This document shows positions 17,073 through 26,783 of a stretch of DNA of 64,000 nt, piece after piece (position 1 is the first letter of the stretch; every line of letters starts with the position of its first letter). This DNA comes from Planctomycetota bacterium. Lineage in GTDB: Bacteria > Planctomycetota > UBA1135 > JACQFD01. The notes under the pieces are model-generated. The model was not told where the DNA came from and ran no database searches. It saw nothing but the letters and a program-made list of their open reading frames with translations. Position numbers and translations under genes: made by a program. Where the stretch lies: assembly GCA_016200225.1 (NCBI GenBank), contig JACQFD010000023.1:20877-84876 (forward strand), written 5' to 3'.

Positions 17073-19649
17073 CTACGGCGCCTGGATCGTGATCGCGAGT
17101 CCGCGCGACGAGCTCATATTGTAAACATTGAATCCCGGCAGCGTGCAACTCGTCCAGACCCAGACCGCGCAGGCGAAAAATGTCCGGCCGATGAGGGTCG
17201 GATCGTTCGGAATCGGACTCGCCGCCGTTTGCGCGTACCCGGTTCCATCGCTATTGAAGTCGAAACTGTAAACTTCAGTCGCGAACGCGAAATCCACATG
17301 TAACAGAATGCCGAGACTGAATGGATCGCTCCCGGCGAGATCCTGCGAATTGGTCACAATTCCGAGTCCCAGCGAAAACGGCGGCGCGTTATTACAAGTA
17401 ATCGCGAAATGCGGAGAATTAATCATCGGAGCGTGGGTGACGTCGAGCGTCTCGGTTCCCGCGCAACCGGCGGTGCCCGTGCCGTAGGAAACGGTCCCCG
17501 GATTGTTATCAATGTCGAAGACATAGGCTGCGCCGGAATGCGCGGCACTGTTGTCACCTTGGTTGCCATTCACACCAGTGGCGTTGCTGGCCTCGGAATA
17601 CGCTCCGACCACCACTATGTCGCCTGATACCGCCACCGCTAGGCCGAAGTCGTCGGCCGCATTGGTATTCGATGCCTTCAAGTAAGCCTGCTGGGCCCAT
17701 GTGGACCCGCTCCGCTTAAATACATAAGCTGCGCCAGAACTCGGGGCGCTATTGTTATTTTGATTTCCATTCACTCCGGTTGCACTACTACTTTCACCCT
17801 CTGCACCAACTACTACTGTGTCACCGGACACTGACACTGAAATGCCAAAGGCGCCACCTCCTCCAGCCAACCACGGCGTGTTCGAAGGTTTCAGGTACGC
17901 TTGCTGACTCCAGGCTGTTCCATTGCGCACGAACACGTAAGCAGCACCTGCATATGAAATACTATTATCGCTTTGATTTCCGTTCACGCCCGTTGCGTTG
18001 CTGTCCTCGGCATATGCTCCGACAACGACTGTGTCGCCCGATGCGGATACCGACAACGCAAAATAATCGTTTTGCCCGGTGTTCGAGGCCTTCAAGTAAG
18101 CCTGTTGGCTCCATGCCGTTCCAACCCGCACGAATACATAGGCAGCGCCGGAGTTAGGAGAACTCTTATTAGTCTGATCCCCGTTGACACCCGTGGCGTT
18201 GCTGGAATCGCCGTACGAACCGACTGCGACTGTGTCTCCCGACCCCGATACTGAATATCCAAAATGATAGTTCACATATGTATTCGAGGCTTTCAAGTAG
18301 GCCTGCTGGCTCCAGGTCGTGCCGCTGCGCACGAACACATAGGCCGCGCCGGAGGACAAGGTGCTGTTGTCGCTCTGGTCGCCATCTACACCTGTGGCAT
18401 GGCTCGATTCATAGGGCGCGCCCACAGCTATCGTGTCTCCAGTCACCGACACCGATAGGCCAAATCGATCGCTCGTCCCGGTATTCGAGGCTTTCAAGTA
18501 GGCCTGCTGACTCCATGTCGTTCCGCTGCGCACGAACACATAGGCCGCACCGGAGTTGGTCGCAGAGTTGTTGTACTGGTCGTTGTTCACTCCAGTCGCG
18601 TAACTAGACTCGCCGGGAGCCCCAACAACTACTGTGTCACCCGATATCGATACCGAGTAGCCGAATTGATCGCCCGCATCGGTGTTCGATGCCTTCAAGT
18701 AGGCCTGCTGGCTCCAAGTCGTCCCGCTGCGTACGAACACGTAGACCGCGCCCGCGAAAAAAGACCCATTATTGCTCTGATCGCCATTTACTCCGGTTGC
18801 ACTGCTTGTTTCTTGATAGGCAGCGACCACGACGGTGTTGCCCGATACGGATACCGAATTGCCGAAATAATCACCGGCCTCAGCATTCGAAGCCTTCAAA
18901 TACGCCTGCTGCGCGACGGGGTCGATGGTGAGCGGATAGCGTGCGCCCCGTTCGTCCACCGTAAGTTGTAAATTCCCGTTAAGATTCTCGAACCGCGCGG
19001 GGAGATTTTTTCCGACGGCGTCGATAACAGTTACGCCCGAGTAGTCGAGCACGGATGTTTTGTTATTATTTACAAAACGGACATCGCGGCCGTTCGCCAG
19101 CACCTGCGGGCGCAAATCGCCGCGCACGGCAAGCGTAAAAGACAATAATCCTTCGACGTCCCCCGGGCGCTCTCGGATCGTGTAGCCGTGTTCGAGTCCG
19201 CGGACGTCGTTTTGATACCATTCGGTCAGGTTTTCGTCCCACACGCGATTCACGCGCACGCCTTCGGCGGCAAGTTTTGTAAAATTCGGCGCCGCTTTTT
19301 CGCGACCGGGCGAACCGTAGCCTTTGAGTTCGAGACCCCACGACCAATCGCCCCTGTCGGGTTTTGTTAAGAATCCTCGGCCGTCGAACTGCGTCGACCA
19401 ATGTTGTCCGGTATTGTACAATCGATAGCCGCCTTCCGCGGGATAAGCGGCATCCCGGCGCGCAACGTACGCCGCGCGAATGCCCGACCAGTCGGAGGCT
19501 TCCATTCCAACCGGCGCGCTCTTTTTTGTAGTAACGGCCGCCGGTCTCGACTGCGGCCTATAGTTACTATTCCCCCCGTCGCCGTTCCGCGCCGCGGTCA
19601 ACAGTGAAATTATTATAAACGCGAATCGAAGAATGGTCGGATGCGTCAT
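17073..19649 (-). CDS. Large secreted FG-GAP-like protein with tandem repeats
   Basis: An 858-residue exported protein with an N-terminal signal (FAFIIISLLTAA). An N-terminal domain (residues about 50-240) contains a conserved-looking Trp/Tyr-rich stretch. Seven near-identical FG-GAP-type units of about 67 residues follow (QQAYLKASNT..., FGYSVSISGDTVVVGAPGES, GAAYVFVRSG), and then the C-terminal module (YGTGTAGCAGTETL ... AITIQAP). Each unit contains one FG.SV..SGDTVVVGA blade motif, so the array should form a seven-bladed beta-propeller. The repeat array uses more AT-rich and more uniform codons than the rest of the gene, suggesting recent amplification. The role is unknown; surface binding is the usual inference. 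Confidence 0.8.
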   Translation of the reverse strand: MTHPTILRFAFIIISLLTAARNGDGGNSNYRPQSRPAAVTTKKSAPVGMEASDWSGIRAAYVARRDAAYPAEGGYRLYNTGQHWSTQFDGRGFLTKPDRGDWSWGLELKGYGSPGREKAAPNFTKLAAEGVRVNRVWDENLTEWYQNDVRGLEHGYTIRERPGDVEGLLSFTLAVRGDLRPQVLANGRDVRFVNNNKTSVLDYSGVTVIDAVGKNLPARFENLNGNLQLTVDERGARYPLTIDPVAQQAYLKASNAEAGDYFGNSVSVSGNTVVVAAYQETSSATGVNGDQSNNGSFFAGAVYVFVRSGTTWSQQAYLKASNTDAGDQFGYSVSISGDTVVVGAPGESSYATGVNNDQYNNSATNSGAAYVFVRSGTTWSQQAYLKASNTGTSDRFGLSVSVTGDTIAVGAPYESSHATGVDGDQSDNSTLSSGAAYVFVRSGTTWSQQAYLKASNTYVNYHFGYSVSGSGDTVAVGSYGDSSNATGVNGDQTNKSSPNSGAAYVFVRVGTAWSQQAYLKASNTGQNDYFALSVSASGDTVVVGAYAEDSNATGVNGNQSDNSISYAGAAYVFVRNGTAWSQQAYLKPSNTPWLAGGGGAFGISVSVSGDTVVVGAEGESSSATGVNGNQNNNSAPSSGAAYVFKRSGSTWAQQAYLKASNTNAADDFGLAVAVSGDIVVVGAYSEASNATGVNGNQGDNSAAHSGAAYVFDIDNNPGTVSYGTGTAGCAGTETLDVTHAPMINSPHFAITCNNAPPFSLGLGIVTNSQDLAGSDPFSLGILLHVDFAFATEVYSFDFNSDGTGYAQTAASPIPNDPTLIGRTFFACAVWVWTSCTLPGFNVYNMSSSRGLAITIQAP
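17505..18911 (-). repeat. Seven tandem coding repeats of about 201 bp
   Basis: Inside the gene at 17073..19649, a unit of about 67 codons recurs seven times, with phrases like AGGCCTGCTGGCTCC and GTTGCCATTCAC repeating on the plus strand. Units are in frame; copy 6 is a little longer (Gly-rich PWLAGGGGAFG insertion). Coordinates are approximate at both ends. Confidence 0.85.
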
Positions 19650-19963
19650 GATGCAATGGTGTGTGCGAGAGCAGGGACGAAACGGCCGAAGCGAGGAGTC
19701 CTCCGTCGAGGCGCCTTAATTCGAACCGGGAGGCGTCTCGCCTGTCAAGATCGCCGATGCGAACGGAGATCCATGACGATGCGAATTCGACGTGAATGCG
19801 CGAGTCGTAGGGAAACTATTCGGGAATCCGCCGCCGCGGTCGGCGTCAAGGCTCACCGAGCATTCTCGCGATCCCGATTCCCGCTAACACTGTGAGCCGG
19901 GATTCGTTGAAAACTCTCGAACGATGCGTCGAGTCGTAATCGTAGCTAGCTCCGGAGTACTCC
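19650..19963. other. Intergenic, no gene seen
   Basis: About 310 bases between divergent genes. Nothing was recognised beyond likely promoters for both neighbours. Confidence 0.5.
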
Positions 19964-21226
19964 ATGAAGTTCCCAATTGGCGCAGCGCTTTTCTATTGCA
20001 TAATTTACAGTTCCGCGCCCGGCCAACAGTCGGCGCCCGAAAAACCACAAATCGCGTGGGAAACGGGCTACGATTCCGCGCTCGAGAAGGCAAAGAAAGA
20101 GAGCAAGCCGCTTTTCATTGCATTCATCATGGACAACGAACCCGCGAACGACGAGGTGGCTCAGACTCATTATACAGATCCTGAAGTCGTAACTTTAAGC
20201 CGGAAAATGGTCTGCTTGATCGGAAACATCGGCAGCCATGCGGCGAGCGGGCCCTGCCCAAAGTTTGGAACGATTACATGCGCGCAACATCAGGCGATCG
20301 AAAAAAAGGCCCGCGCCGCGTTTGTCCGACAGGAGGTCGTCCGCGCGCCGCAGCAGGTTTTTTGTAATTCCGCCGCGCACGAATTATTTAGAAAAGTTTA
20401 TTTAATCGCCAAAGGCGAGCTGAAAAAATCCATGGCGCTCGCAACCGCGAACCAAACGAACGGAGCGGCCATGGGCGACGTCGCCGCGGCCGAAAAAGCG
20501 CGCATCGACAAACTTCTAAAGGATATCGACAGCGGGAATTCCGAAGTACGCGAAGTCGCGTTTCGAGAACTCGCGATCGCCGCGGATCCCCGCGCGATTC
20601 CTGCAATTATACTAAAAGCAAAACCCGGAAACGAGGAAAGCGCGCGAATCTCAGCCATCAAGGCGCTCGGCGCGAAAGGAAATTATGCGGCCGTCAAACC
20701 CATCGTCGAGTTGTTAAAAGATGTAAAGAAAAACGTCGTGGTGGCGGCGATCGCCGCGCTCGAGAATATCGAACTCCCGGACCCCGTGCCCGATTTATTA
20801 GCATTATACAAAAGCGAAGGGAACGATAGTGTTCGCGGACGAACGATTCGCGCGATTACGAAATGTCTGCCCGAGAGTCTCGAGGTCGAGAAGACTTGTC
20901 TTGCTGGATTCGGATTTGGAGCGTCCGCTCAAATGTGCGCTTCCTCCCTGCTGGCGGCGGCATCGCTAAAGCCAAATGTAAAAATTATCGCGGCCGTCAA
21001 AGTCATGGCGGACTCGAAAAACATGTCGATTCGTGGAATTGCCGTCTAGACGCTCGGCCACACGCGCGACGCTTCGCTTGTTACTTATCTTGAGAAACTT
21101 TCGAAGGAGGACAAAGCTCCCGAAATCCGCGACCTCGCGGCGAAGGCGGCGCAATACGCGGGCGGCGCGAAGATGAACGACTACGACAATCTCGTCTCTT
21201 CGTTCAATACCGATTATGAACGTTAA
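19964..21226 (+). pseudogene. Thioredoxin-like/HEAT-repeat protein with in-frame TAG
   Basis: The frame runs from ATG 19964 to TAA 21224-21226, broken only by a TAG at 21047-21049 (codon 362). The N-terminus has a signal and a thioredoxin-like part (WETGYDSALEKAKKESKPL, a phrase typical of thioredoxin-fold proteins) without a clear CxxC. The C-terminal half is HEAT-like (EVREVAFRELAIAADPRAI, ISAIKALGAKGNYAAVKP). The TAG lies inside a HEAT unit (RGIAV-stop-TLGHTRDASLVTYL), exactly where Gln or Trp is common. The sequence downstream continues the fold without frameshift for 58 codons. A truncated protein of 361 residues would lack the last repeats. A recent nonsense mutation or amber suppression are the options. 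Confidence 0.75.
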
Positions 21227-21227
21227 A

Positions 21228-21250
21228 GTTCGTTTCATAAGGTTCTCGAC
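21228..21250. repeat. Half copy of palindromic repeat
   Basis: GTTCGTTTCATAAGGTTCTCGA matches the left arm of the family, 2 nt after the end of the thioredoxin/HEAT gene. The right arm is missing or highly decayed. Confidence 0.5.
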
Positions 21251-21304
21251 GAACGAGCGCGGTCCGCGGCCTTGATTTTTTTCCGGCGCAACGCATACAT
21301 CGGC

Positions 21305-22237
21305 ATGTCTATTCTTCGCGGATTCTCGGACGAAATCGCGTCGGTTGTCGATCGCGCCGGTCCGGCTGTTCTACATCTTCGAGCTTTGCGCGGTGGCGGA
21401 TTGGCAACGGGCTCGGGCGTACTCATCACGCCGGACGGTTTTGCAGTTACAAATTATCACGTCGTGCGCGGCGCCACCGGCGTGGAGTGCGCGATGGAGA
21501 ACGGCCACTCCGCGATCGCGGATGTCGTCGGCGTCGATCCTGCCACGGACTTGGGAGTTCTCCGAATTCCCGCGGCGGCCTCCGCGAATTTTATACACGC
21601 CGAACTCGCGGATTCGAACGCAGTGCGGGTTGGAGACTTTGCAATTGCCGTCGGCTCGCCGTTCGGATTAGTAAAAACCGTCACGGCGGGAATCGTTAGT
21701 GCGCTCGGACGGCGCTTGATGGGAGAGAGCGGACGCGCGATCGAAGGCATCCTTCAAACGGACGCGCCGCTCAATCCCGGCAACTCGGGCGGGCCATTAT
21801 TTAATTACGAAGGCGGGATTATTGGAATCAACACCGCGATCGTTTCCGGCCAGGGTGTCTGCTTTGCAATTCCATCGAATACGGTTCGATTTGTTATTTC
21901 CGAAATATTATTACATGGCCGGGTGCGGCGGGCGTTTCTCGGCATCGCGGCGGAAGAAGTGTTGCTTTCCGCCAGGCTCGCTCGCGACTGCGGACTCGCG
22001 AGTTCGCGCGGCGTCTTGATTCGCGAAATCGAGTCCGGCGGACCCGCGGCGGATGCGGGGCTCGCACGCGGAGACGTTATTGTTCATTTGGGTGAACATA
22101 ACATTTCCTCGGTCTCCGATCTGCATCGCGCGCTCGACGCCAATGCCATCGGTTCGAACTTAACAATTCATTTCATCCGCTCGGGCGGAAAAATCGGGCG
22201 CGAAGTCCGACCCGCCGAAACGCGCATCGCGGCGTGA
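21305..22237 (+). CDS. HtrA/DegP-like S1C serine protease with PDZ domain
   Basis: A 310-residue chymotrypsin-fold protease. The catalytic triad is visible: His52 in TNYHVV, Asp82 in TDLGVL and Ser161 in GNSGGP. A C-terminal PDZ domain (residues about 220-300, GVLIREIESGGPAADAGLAR ... RGDVIVHLG) binds substrate C-termini. From the chosen ATG there is no signal peptide or membrane segment, unusual for HtrA/DegP, so it may act in the cytosol or the true start may be upstream (a TTG at 21272 is open in frame). The family degrades misfolded proteins under stress. No operon partner is seen. Confidence 0.92.
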   Translation: MSILRGFSDEIASVVDRAGPAVLHLRALRGGGLATGSGVLITPDGFAVTNYHVVRGATGVECAMENGHSAIADVVGVDPATDLGVLRIPAAASANFIHAELADSNAVRVGDFAIAVGSPFGLVKTVTAGIVSALGRRLMGESGRAIEGILQTDAPLNPGNSGGPLFNYEGGIIGINTAIVSGQGVCFAIPSNTVRFVISEILLHGRVRRAFLGIAAEEVLLSARLARDCGLASSRGVLIREIESGGPAADAGLARGDVIVHLGEHNISSVSDLHRALDANAIGSNLTIHFIRSGGKIGREVRPAETRIAA

Positions 22238-22437
22238 CGACGTGGGCATCGCGGAATTGCGGTCCGCGGCGGTCCGAATTCCTTAGCAAGAGCGCGGACC
22301 GAAATTCGATTGAATCGTCGAGGAAATTGTAGGCTGGAGTCAAATTTCATGGATTTTCTTCTTGACCGGTTCGAGATTCCGTCAAGGATCGCGCGTGAAG
22401 CCTCGAACTCTTGGGACTACTAACAAAGGATAAACCA

Positions 22438-23130
22438 ATGACTACTATTCGAAAGGAAGCGGGAACCCTCAGCGTTGCCGAGCAGAATACTTATATCAAT
22501 GCAATAAAACACATGCTCGCCACTCCGAGCAATCCATACGGAAAACTCGTTTCGATCCACGGCAACATGATGCACAACATGCACGGGATGAATGCCGTCG
22601 GCACGCAACGATTCTTGTCATGGCACCGTGCGTATTTACTGCATTTCGAAAAAAAGTTGCACGCGATCGACTCGAATGCATTCATTCCGTATTGGGACTG
22701 GACCAAGCACAAAGCCGTGCCCGCGTGGATGAATGCATTCACGCCAACTGTAAAGATTCCGGGAACCGGGGCCGTCATCGTCAAACGGAATACTTCAATT
22801 CCGGCGATTATTAATATTTCCTCGATCATGGCCCTGACTAACTATACGGATTTCACGGATCAGCTCGAGAACGGACCACACGGAGAAGTTCACATGGAAG
22901 TGGGCGTGGTGAATGGACACGCGGAAGCGATGGCAAAGATTATGGTGTCTCCCTCCGATCCTATCTTTTGGATGCACCATGCTCAGATCGATCGCATTTG
23001 GAGCCAGTGGCAAACGAATCATCCAAGTGAAAACCCAACGCTGGCCGGTTCAGATGCCGTGATGGACCCGTGGTCGGAGACCGCGACTCAACTCAAATCC
23101 ATCGCCGCGCTGCACTATTCGTACGCTTAA
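22438..23130 (+). CDS. Tyrosinase family copper oxidase
   Basis: A 230-residue protein with a Shine-Dalgarno AAAGGA 8 nt before the ATG. The copper A site is indicated by H41 (SIHGNMMHN), H49 and H63 in FLSWHRAYLLHFE. Copper B is seen in NGPHGEVHMEVG and SDPIFWMHHAQIDRIWSQWQ. These are the tyrosinase/catechol oxidase signatures; the enzyme would oxidise phenols. There is no signal peptide, so it may be cytosolic or exported with help. The length is short compared with fungal tyrosinases but fits bacterial ones. It stands alone between HtrA and a HAF-repeat gene. No caddie partner protein was seen. Confidence 0.9.
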   Translation: MTTIRKEAGTLSVAEQNTYINAIKHMLATPSNPYGKLVSIHGNMMHNMHGMNAVGTQRFLSWHRAYLLHFEKKLHAIDSNAFIPYWDWTKHKAVPAWMNAFTPTVKIPGTGAVIVKRNTSIPAIINISSIMALTNYTDFTDQLENGPHGEVHMEVGVVNGHAEAMAKIMVSPSDPIFWMHHAQIDRIWSQWQTNHPSENPTLAGSDAVMDPWSETATQLKSIAALHYSYA

Positions 23131-23217
23131 TTAAGAAAGTCCGGCTCCGGCCGCCTGTGAATTGTAATTATCGCGGCGGCGGCGATTCGTTCTCGAACTG
23201 ACTTATTTTCCGGGGCA

Positions 23218-24900
23218 TCAGTACCCGACAAGGACATCGTAAGCATTCGTCGAAACGAATGCCGACGTCGAACCATCGAATACGATGCTCTGGAAATAGA
23301 AGTGGCGCGCCGCGAGCGTCACGTCGTTCGGGATGGCAACGGGAATCGACGGAGACGGGCTCGCCGTATTAATAATATAATCGGCGGCGGCCCAGATCGT
23401 GTCGCCGGGCAGGCCGTAAAGCCCAAGATCCAGCGGCAGAGGAATTCCGGCCCAATTATTGTTCGATTCGCCGGCCCACGTCCAGACGAGCGATCCCGGC
23501 GCGAATGGTTGTATCTGGAACGTCAGTGTCTGGCCGATCGAGGGCCATGACGCCGGGTCCCATTGTAAAGTCTGCGCGCCGGCCGGCGATCCGTACGAAA
23601 CGGGCGAAGTATAAAAATCGTATCCGTTCGAGATCGTGCCGGTTCCGGCCGTCGACGTGATCGTAATGTCGACCCAGCCCACTTTGGCCGTGCTCGGAAG
23701 ATTCGCCGTGATTTGCGAATCGTTATTTACCGTGAATCCGGCCGCGACGCCTCCGAAACTGACGCCGCTCGCTCCCGTAAATCCGTAACCATTAATAATA
23801 ATTCCGGCGGCGCCGCCGTTCGCGCCGTGGTTGGGATTGACACTACTAATGACGACCGGGTTGGGACGCGCAAGAAAACTGTGCGTTTCGCCGTTCTGCG
23901 TCCCGGTTCCAATGATCCACCCCGAATCGTTGATTTGTTTCACCGTGAGCTGATCCCAGCCTTCGCCGCTGCCGTCGAGCAGGTCGGCGAGATTGCTCAT
24001 GGTCCCGTTTTGATATAAAAACGCGCCAATTTGGGCGCCGTACGCATTGGTAATATTACCGGCGACGACTCCGGAACTGTTAATTGAGACTCCTCTTGTA
24101 AAATACGGCGCGAACGTGCCGAGATCCTGCATGACGCCTCCAGTATACAAAAATGCGTGCTGCGATCCGTCGGCCCCCGTGGAATAACCGGTGACCTGCC
24201 CGGAATTATTAAGACTAAACGCCTCCGTGTACGTTTTCAGACCGCCGCCGATGTTGCCAAGATCTGTAATGACGCCGCCCGAGCTCAGGAATGCGTGTTC
24301 GACGCCATAGACATACTTGCCGTACTGCCAGTAATACCCGAGGGATCCCACGAATTGGTTGCTGTCGTTGATGCAGGCGGCCCGATCGACGGCCAGCGCG
24401 CTGAACGCGCCATTAATATAACTAAAGCCCTGGCCGCCGCCGTCGCCGTTGACCGCGCGGCCGACGATGTTCCCCGAACTGTTAATGGAATATCCCTCCG
24501 AAGATCCGCCGTCGATGCTTCCGAGTTTCTTAATAACTCCGTTTGTATAACGAACCGCGTAGTAGCCGGGGCCGTACGCCGTGCACGACACCTGTCCATT
24601 ATTATTAATCGCCACGCCGTCCGAACCGTAAAGAGAGCCGAGCATGCCCAGATCCTGGAACGTTCCGTTCGAAGTTTGATATATAAACGCGTGGAGGATG
24701 CCCGTGTTGGGATTATAAGAGTAGCCCGTGATCTTTCCGTTTCCGCTGATGCCGTAGGCCTCGGCGTTTTGCAACTGGCTGATCGAATTGAGATCGAAAA
24801 TATTGTAAGTATTCGCCCCGGACATCGCCGGGCGGGCGTTCAACGCGCAGGGCCACAGAACCAGAAGGGACGCGATACAGAGACCGGATTTTGCAAGCAT
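23218..24900 (-). CDS. Secreted HAF-repeat/IPT protein with C-terminal module
   Basis: A 560-residue exported protein. The start has a Shine-Dalgarno (GAGGTGG) and the signal ends near ALNARP. Seven or more HAF-type extracellular repeats (AEAYGISGNGKITGYS, HAFIYQTSNGTFQDLGMLGS, SINSSGNIVGRAV) predict a beta-propeller. An IPT/TIG domain follows (ISSVNPNHGANGGAAGIIIN). The last 120 residues (from YGSPAGAQTLQWDP) contain a PLPLDLGLYGLPG phrase that I know from C-terminal modules of secreted planctomycete proteins. It differs from the module in the other secreted proteins here. The ligand or function is unknown. A 384-codon plus-strand frame lies antisense to it and is considered spurious. Confidence 0.85.
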   Translation of the reverse strand: MLAKSGLCIASLLVLWPCALNARPAMSGANTYNIFDLNSISQLQNAEAYGISGNGKITGYSYNPNTGILHAFIYQTSNGTFQDLGMLGSLYGSDGVAINNNGQVSCTAYGPGYYAVRYTNGVIKKLGSIDGGSSEGYSINSSGNIVGRAVNGDGGGQGFSYINGAFSALAVDRAACINDSNQFVGSLGYYWQYGKYVYGVEHAFLSSGGVITDLGNIGGGLKTYTEAFSLNNSGQVTGYSTGADGSQHAFLYTGGVMQDLGTFAPYFTRGVSINSSGVVAGNITNAYGAQIGAFLYQNGTMSNLADLLDGSGEGWDQLTVKQINDSGWIIGTGTQNGETHSFLARPNPVVISSVNPNHGANGGAAGIIINGYGFTGASGVSFGGVAAGFTVNNDSQITANLPSTAKVGWVDITITSTAGTGTISNGYDFYTSPVSYGSPAGAQTLQWDPASWPSIGQTLTFQIQPFAPGSLVWTWAGESNNNWAGIPLPLDLGLYGLPGDTIWAAADYIINTASPSPSIPVAIPNDVTLAARHFYFQSIVFDGSTSAFVSTNAYDVLVGY

Positions 24901-25357
24901 GGGAAACCACCTCGTCGAACATTGAAATCGGTCGCCGCCGCCCGTGCGGGTCGGGCGATGGCAAACCGGCGGATATTCTTAACATTAGACATCCGTTGCG
25001 AACACTGTCAACGGACCATCCGAAAGAATGCGCGGCTCCGAGGGGTACGGTCGCCCCGAAAATCTTCGGCCCCGGCGGCGGGTGTAGCGCATTGCTTTTC
25101 ACTCCGCTCGCGCGCGGTCCGATCGCACCCGGCCGACCGACGCCGCTTCCACTTGCGCCGCGAAATTCGATTACGGTCGCCGCCGCGCCGGCTCGCGATG
25201 GAAATCCATCGATCGTTGTATGTAAAGCACGCGCCGCCAACGGTAAATTCATTTGCGGCCGACCGATCGACAAACCGCCGGAATCCTCCGGGCGCGTTAA
25301 AGTTTAAGTAATATTAATTTTAAAGTCTTTCATAATCAATCCGATCGCTAACATCCC
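24901..25357. other. Intergenic, no gene seen
   Basis: About 460 bases between divergent genes. An AT-rich patch (AAGTTTAAGTAATATTAATTT) near 25300-25322 may hold a promoter for the methyltransferase-like gene. No other structure recognised. Confidence 0.4.
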
Positions 25358-26071
25358 ATGATGCGCGCCACCCTCTTCGAATTTCGAAATCGATTTTGGT
25401 TCATTGGCGCCGTGTTCGGCGCCGGTTTCTCGATCCCCCGCGGCGCCGACAACGTCGCGGCGATCGCGATCGCGCGCGCCGCGGGATTTCAGCCCGATTC
25501 GCACGCGTTCGACATCGCCGTTCGATCGATGTTCGCATTCGGCGCATTGTTAGCGATCGCGTGCGGCGCGCTCCGAACGTGGGCGTCCGCCTATCTCACG
25601 AGCAATGTCATTCACGATCATGCGATTCGTAGCGAGACCATCGTTGCCGACGGACCCTATCGCCGCGTTCGCAACCCGCTTTATCTTGCATTAATATTAC
25701 TTGCGACCGGATTCGCCCTCCTTGCGGGTCCGATCGGAGCCGTTGTCATCGTGTTGGGAATTGTTATTATCGTCGCGCGTCTGATCGGCCGCGAGGAGGC
25801 GGAACTCGCGAAAGAGCGGGGCGCGCAGTTTGAAGCTTTTTGTAATGTCGTTCCCCGGATCGTGCCCGCGGTTTTCCCGCGGCTGCCCGCATCCGGCGCC
25901 AAGCCGAAATGGGGCCAGGCATTCCTCGGCGAATTGTTCATTTGGGGGTTCGCATGCGGCCTGACGGCGTTTGTGATCACGCTGGATGCGACATGGATAC
26001 TCGGATTCAGCATCGCCGGTTTCGCCGCGTACTTCATACAATTATGGTTCGCGCGAAAACGCAAGGCCTGA
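25358..26071 (+). CDS. Isoprenylcysteine carboxyl methyltransferase-like membrane protein
   Basis: A 237-residue integral membrane protein with five or six hydrophobic helices. Residues 92-115 contain ADGPYRRVRNPLYLALILLA, the cofactor-binding phrase of the ICMT/PEMT family of membrane methyltransferases. REEAELAKERGAQFEAF follows, typical of the region after it. The substrate is unknown; bacterial members act on lipids or small molecules, and some are linked to carotenoid or isoprenoid modification. Met1 or Met2 are both possible starts; no Shine-Dalgarno is obvious. The next gene remnant overlaps its end. Confidence 0.8.
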   Translation: MMRATLFEFRNRFWFIGAVFGAGFSIPRGADNVAAIAIARAAGFQPDSHAFDIAVRSMFAFGALLAIACGALRTWASAYLTSNVIHDHAIRSETIVADGPYRRVRNPLYLALILLATGFALLAGPIGAVVIVLGIVIIVARLIGREEAELAKERGAQFEAFCNVVPRIVPAVFPRLPASGAKPKWGQAFLGELFIWGFACGLTAFVITLDATWILGFSIAGFAAYFIQLWFARKRKA

Positions 26072-26089
26072 TCCGACGCGGCGCGGGCC

Positions 26090-26340
26090 TGAGCGCTTCG
26101 CTCTGCTCGCCGCACCCGGCGGCGAATGCGCTTTATTTTACTGTAGTGAACCTCGACGCGGCGTTCGCGCGCGCGAAGTCGCTCGAATGTTTATCAAGAG
26201 AAATGGTCCACGGCGTCGCGGGCGGACAGATCAGCGTGCGCCCATTGGGGCGAACGTTTATTTTACGCGGAGGACCCGTGGATGAACCCCGTATGCTTCG
26301 TCGAAGCCGGAACCATCTATCCCGGATCGTTCGCGCCGCG
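26090..26340 (+). pseudogene. VOC (glyoxalase-like) remnant with frameshift
   Basis: The translation carries NALYFTVVNLDAAFARAKSL and GVAGGQISVRP, then shifts frame. The next frame reads FYAEDPWMNPVCFVEAGTI, the standard end of a VOC domain (normally 'RPWGERSFYARDPWGNP'). A single extra T in CCATTGGGG near 26250 accounts for it. The N-terminal half of the domain is missing. Thus a gene remnant, wedged between the methyltransferase and the MmcQ/YjbR gene. Coordinates are approximate. Confidence 0.6.
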
Positions 26341-26375
26341 CGTTCGAGCGCGTCCGCGAACTCCCGCGCGCGCCC

Positions 26376-26783
26376 ATGTCAAAATTAAAGAAATCCATTG
26401 TAATAATTCCATCGGAACGCCTGCTGCGGCGTCTGCGCGCGATCTGTCTGCCTCTACCCGAGGCGGCCGAAACTGTAAAATGGGGCAATCCTACATTTGT
26501 CGCGGGAAAAAAAGCGTTCGCGGTGCTCGATCGTTATCATGAGCGCCGGTGCATCGCGTTTTGCGTTCCTTCGGAAACTCAACGATTACTGATCAAACGC
26601 CCGGGGTACTTTCCCGCGCCGTATGCAGCCAAGTACGGGTGGGTTTGTCTCGACGCGGAGGGACGCGTGCATTGGGCGGAGGTTTCCCGATTAATATTAA
26701 TAAGCTATCGAATCGTCGCGTTGAAACGAATGATAAATTGTCTCGACGCTCGTTCCGGGGCTCCGCGGAAATCTAAAGAATAG
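26376..26783 (+). CDS. MmcQ/YjbR family protein
   Basis: A 135-residue protein with the YjbR/MmcQ pattern: LPEAAETVKWGNPTFVAGKK, an LDRYHERRCIAFCVPS strand and RPGYFPAPYAAKYGWVCLD near the C-terminus. The family has a CyaY-like DNA-binding-type fold, but its function is not established. The size fits the family (110-140 residues). It starts directly after the VOC remnant. No signal peptide. Confidence 0.85.
   Translation: MSKLKKSIVIIPSERLLRRLRAICLPLPEAAETVKWGNPTFVAGKKAFAVLDRYHERRCIAFCVPSETQRLLIKRPGYFPAPYAAKYGWVCLDAEGRVHWAEVSRLILISYRIVALKRMINCLDARSGAPRKSKE

Noticed and set aside
17505..18911. Regular repeats that at first look like a CRISPR array or minisatellite
   Set aside because: Unit length is about 201 bp, in frame, and encodes FG-GAP blades.
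24157..25311. A 384-codon plus-strand frame antisense to the HAF-repeat gene
   Set aside because: Its translation is Arg/Ala-rich without family features; the minus-strand gene has clear domain structure and a Shine-Dalgarno.
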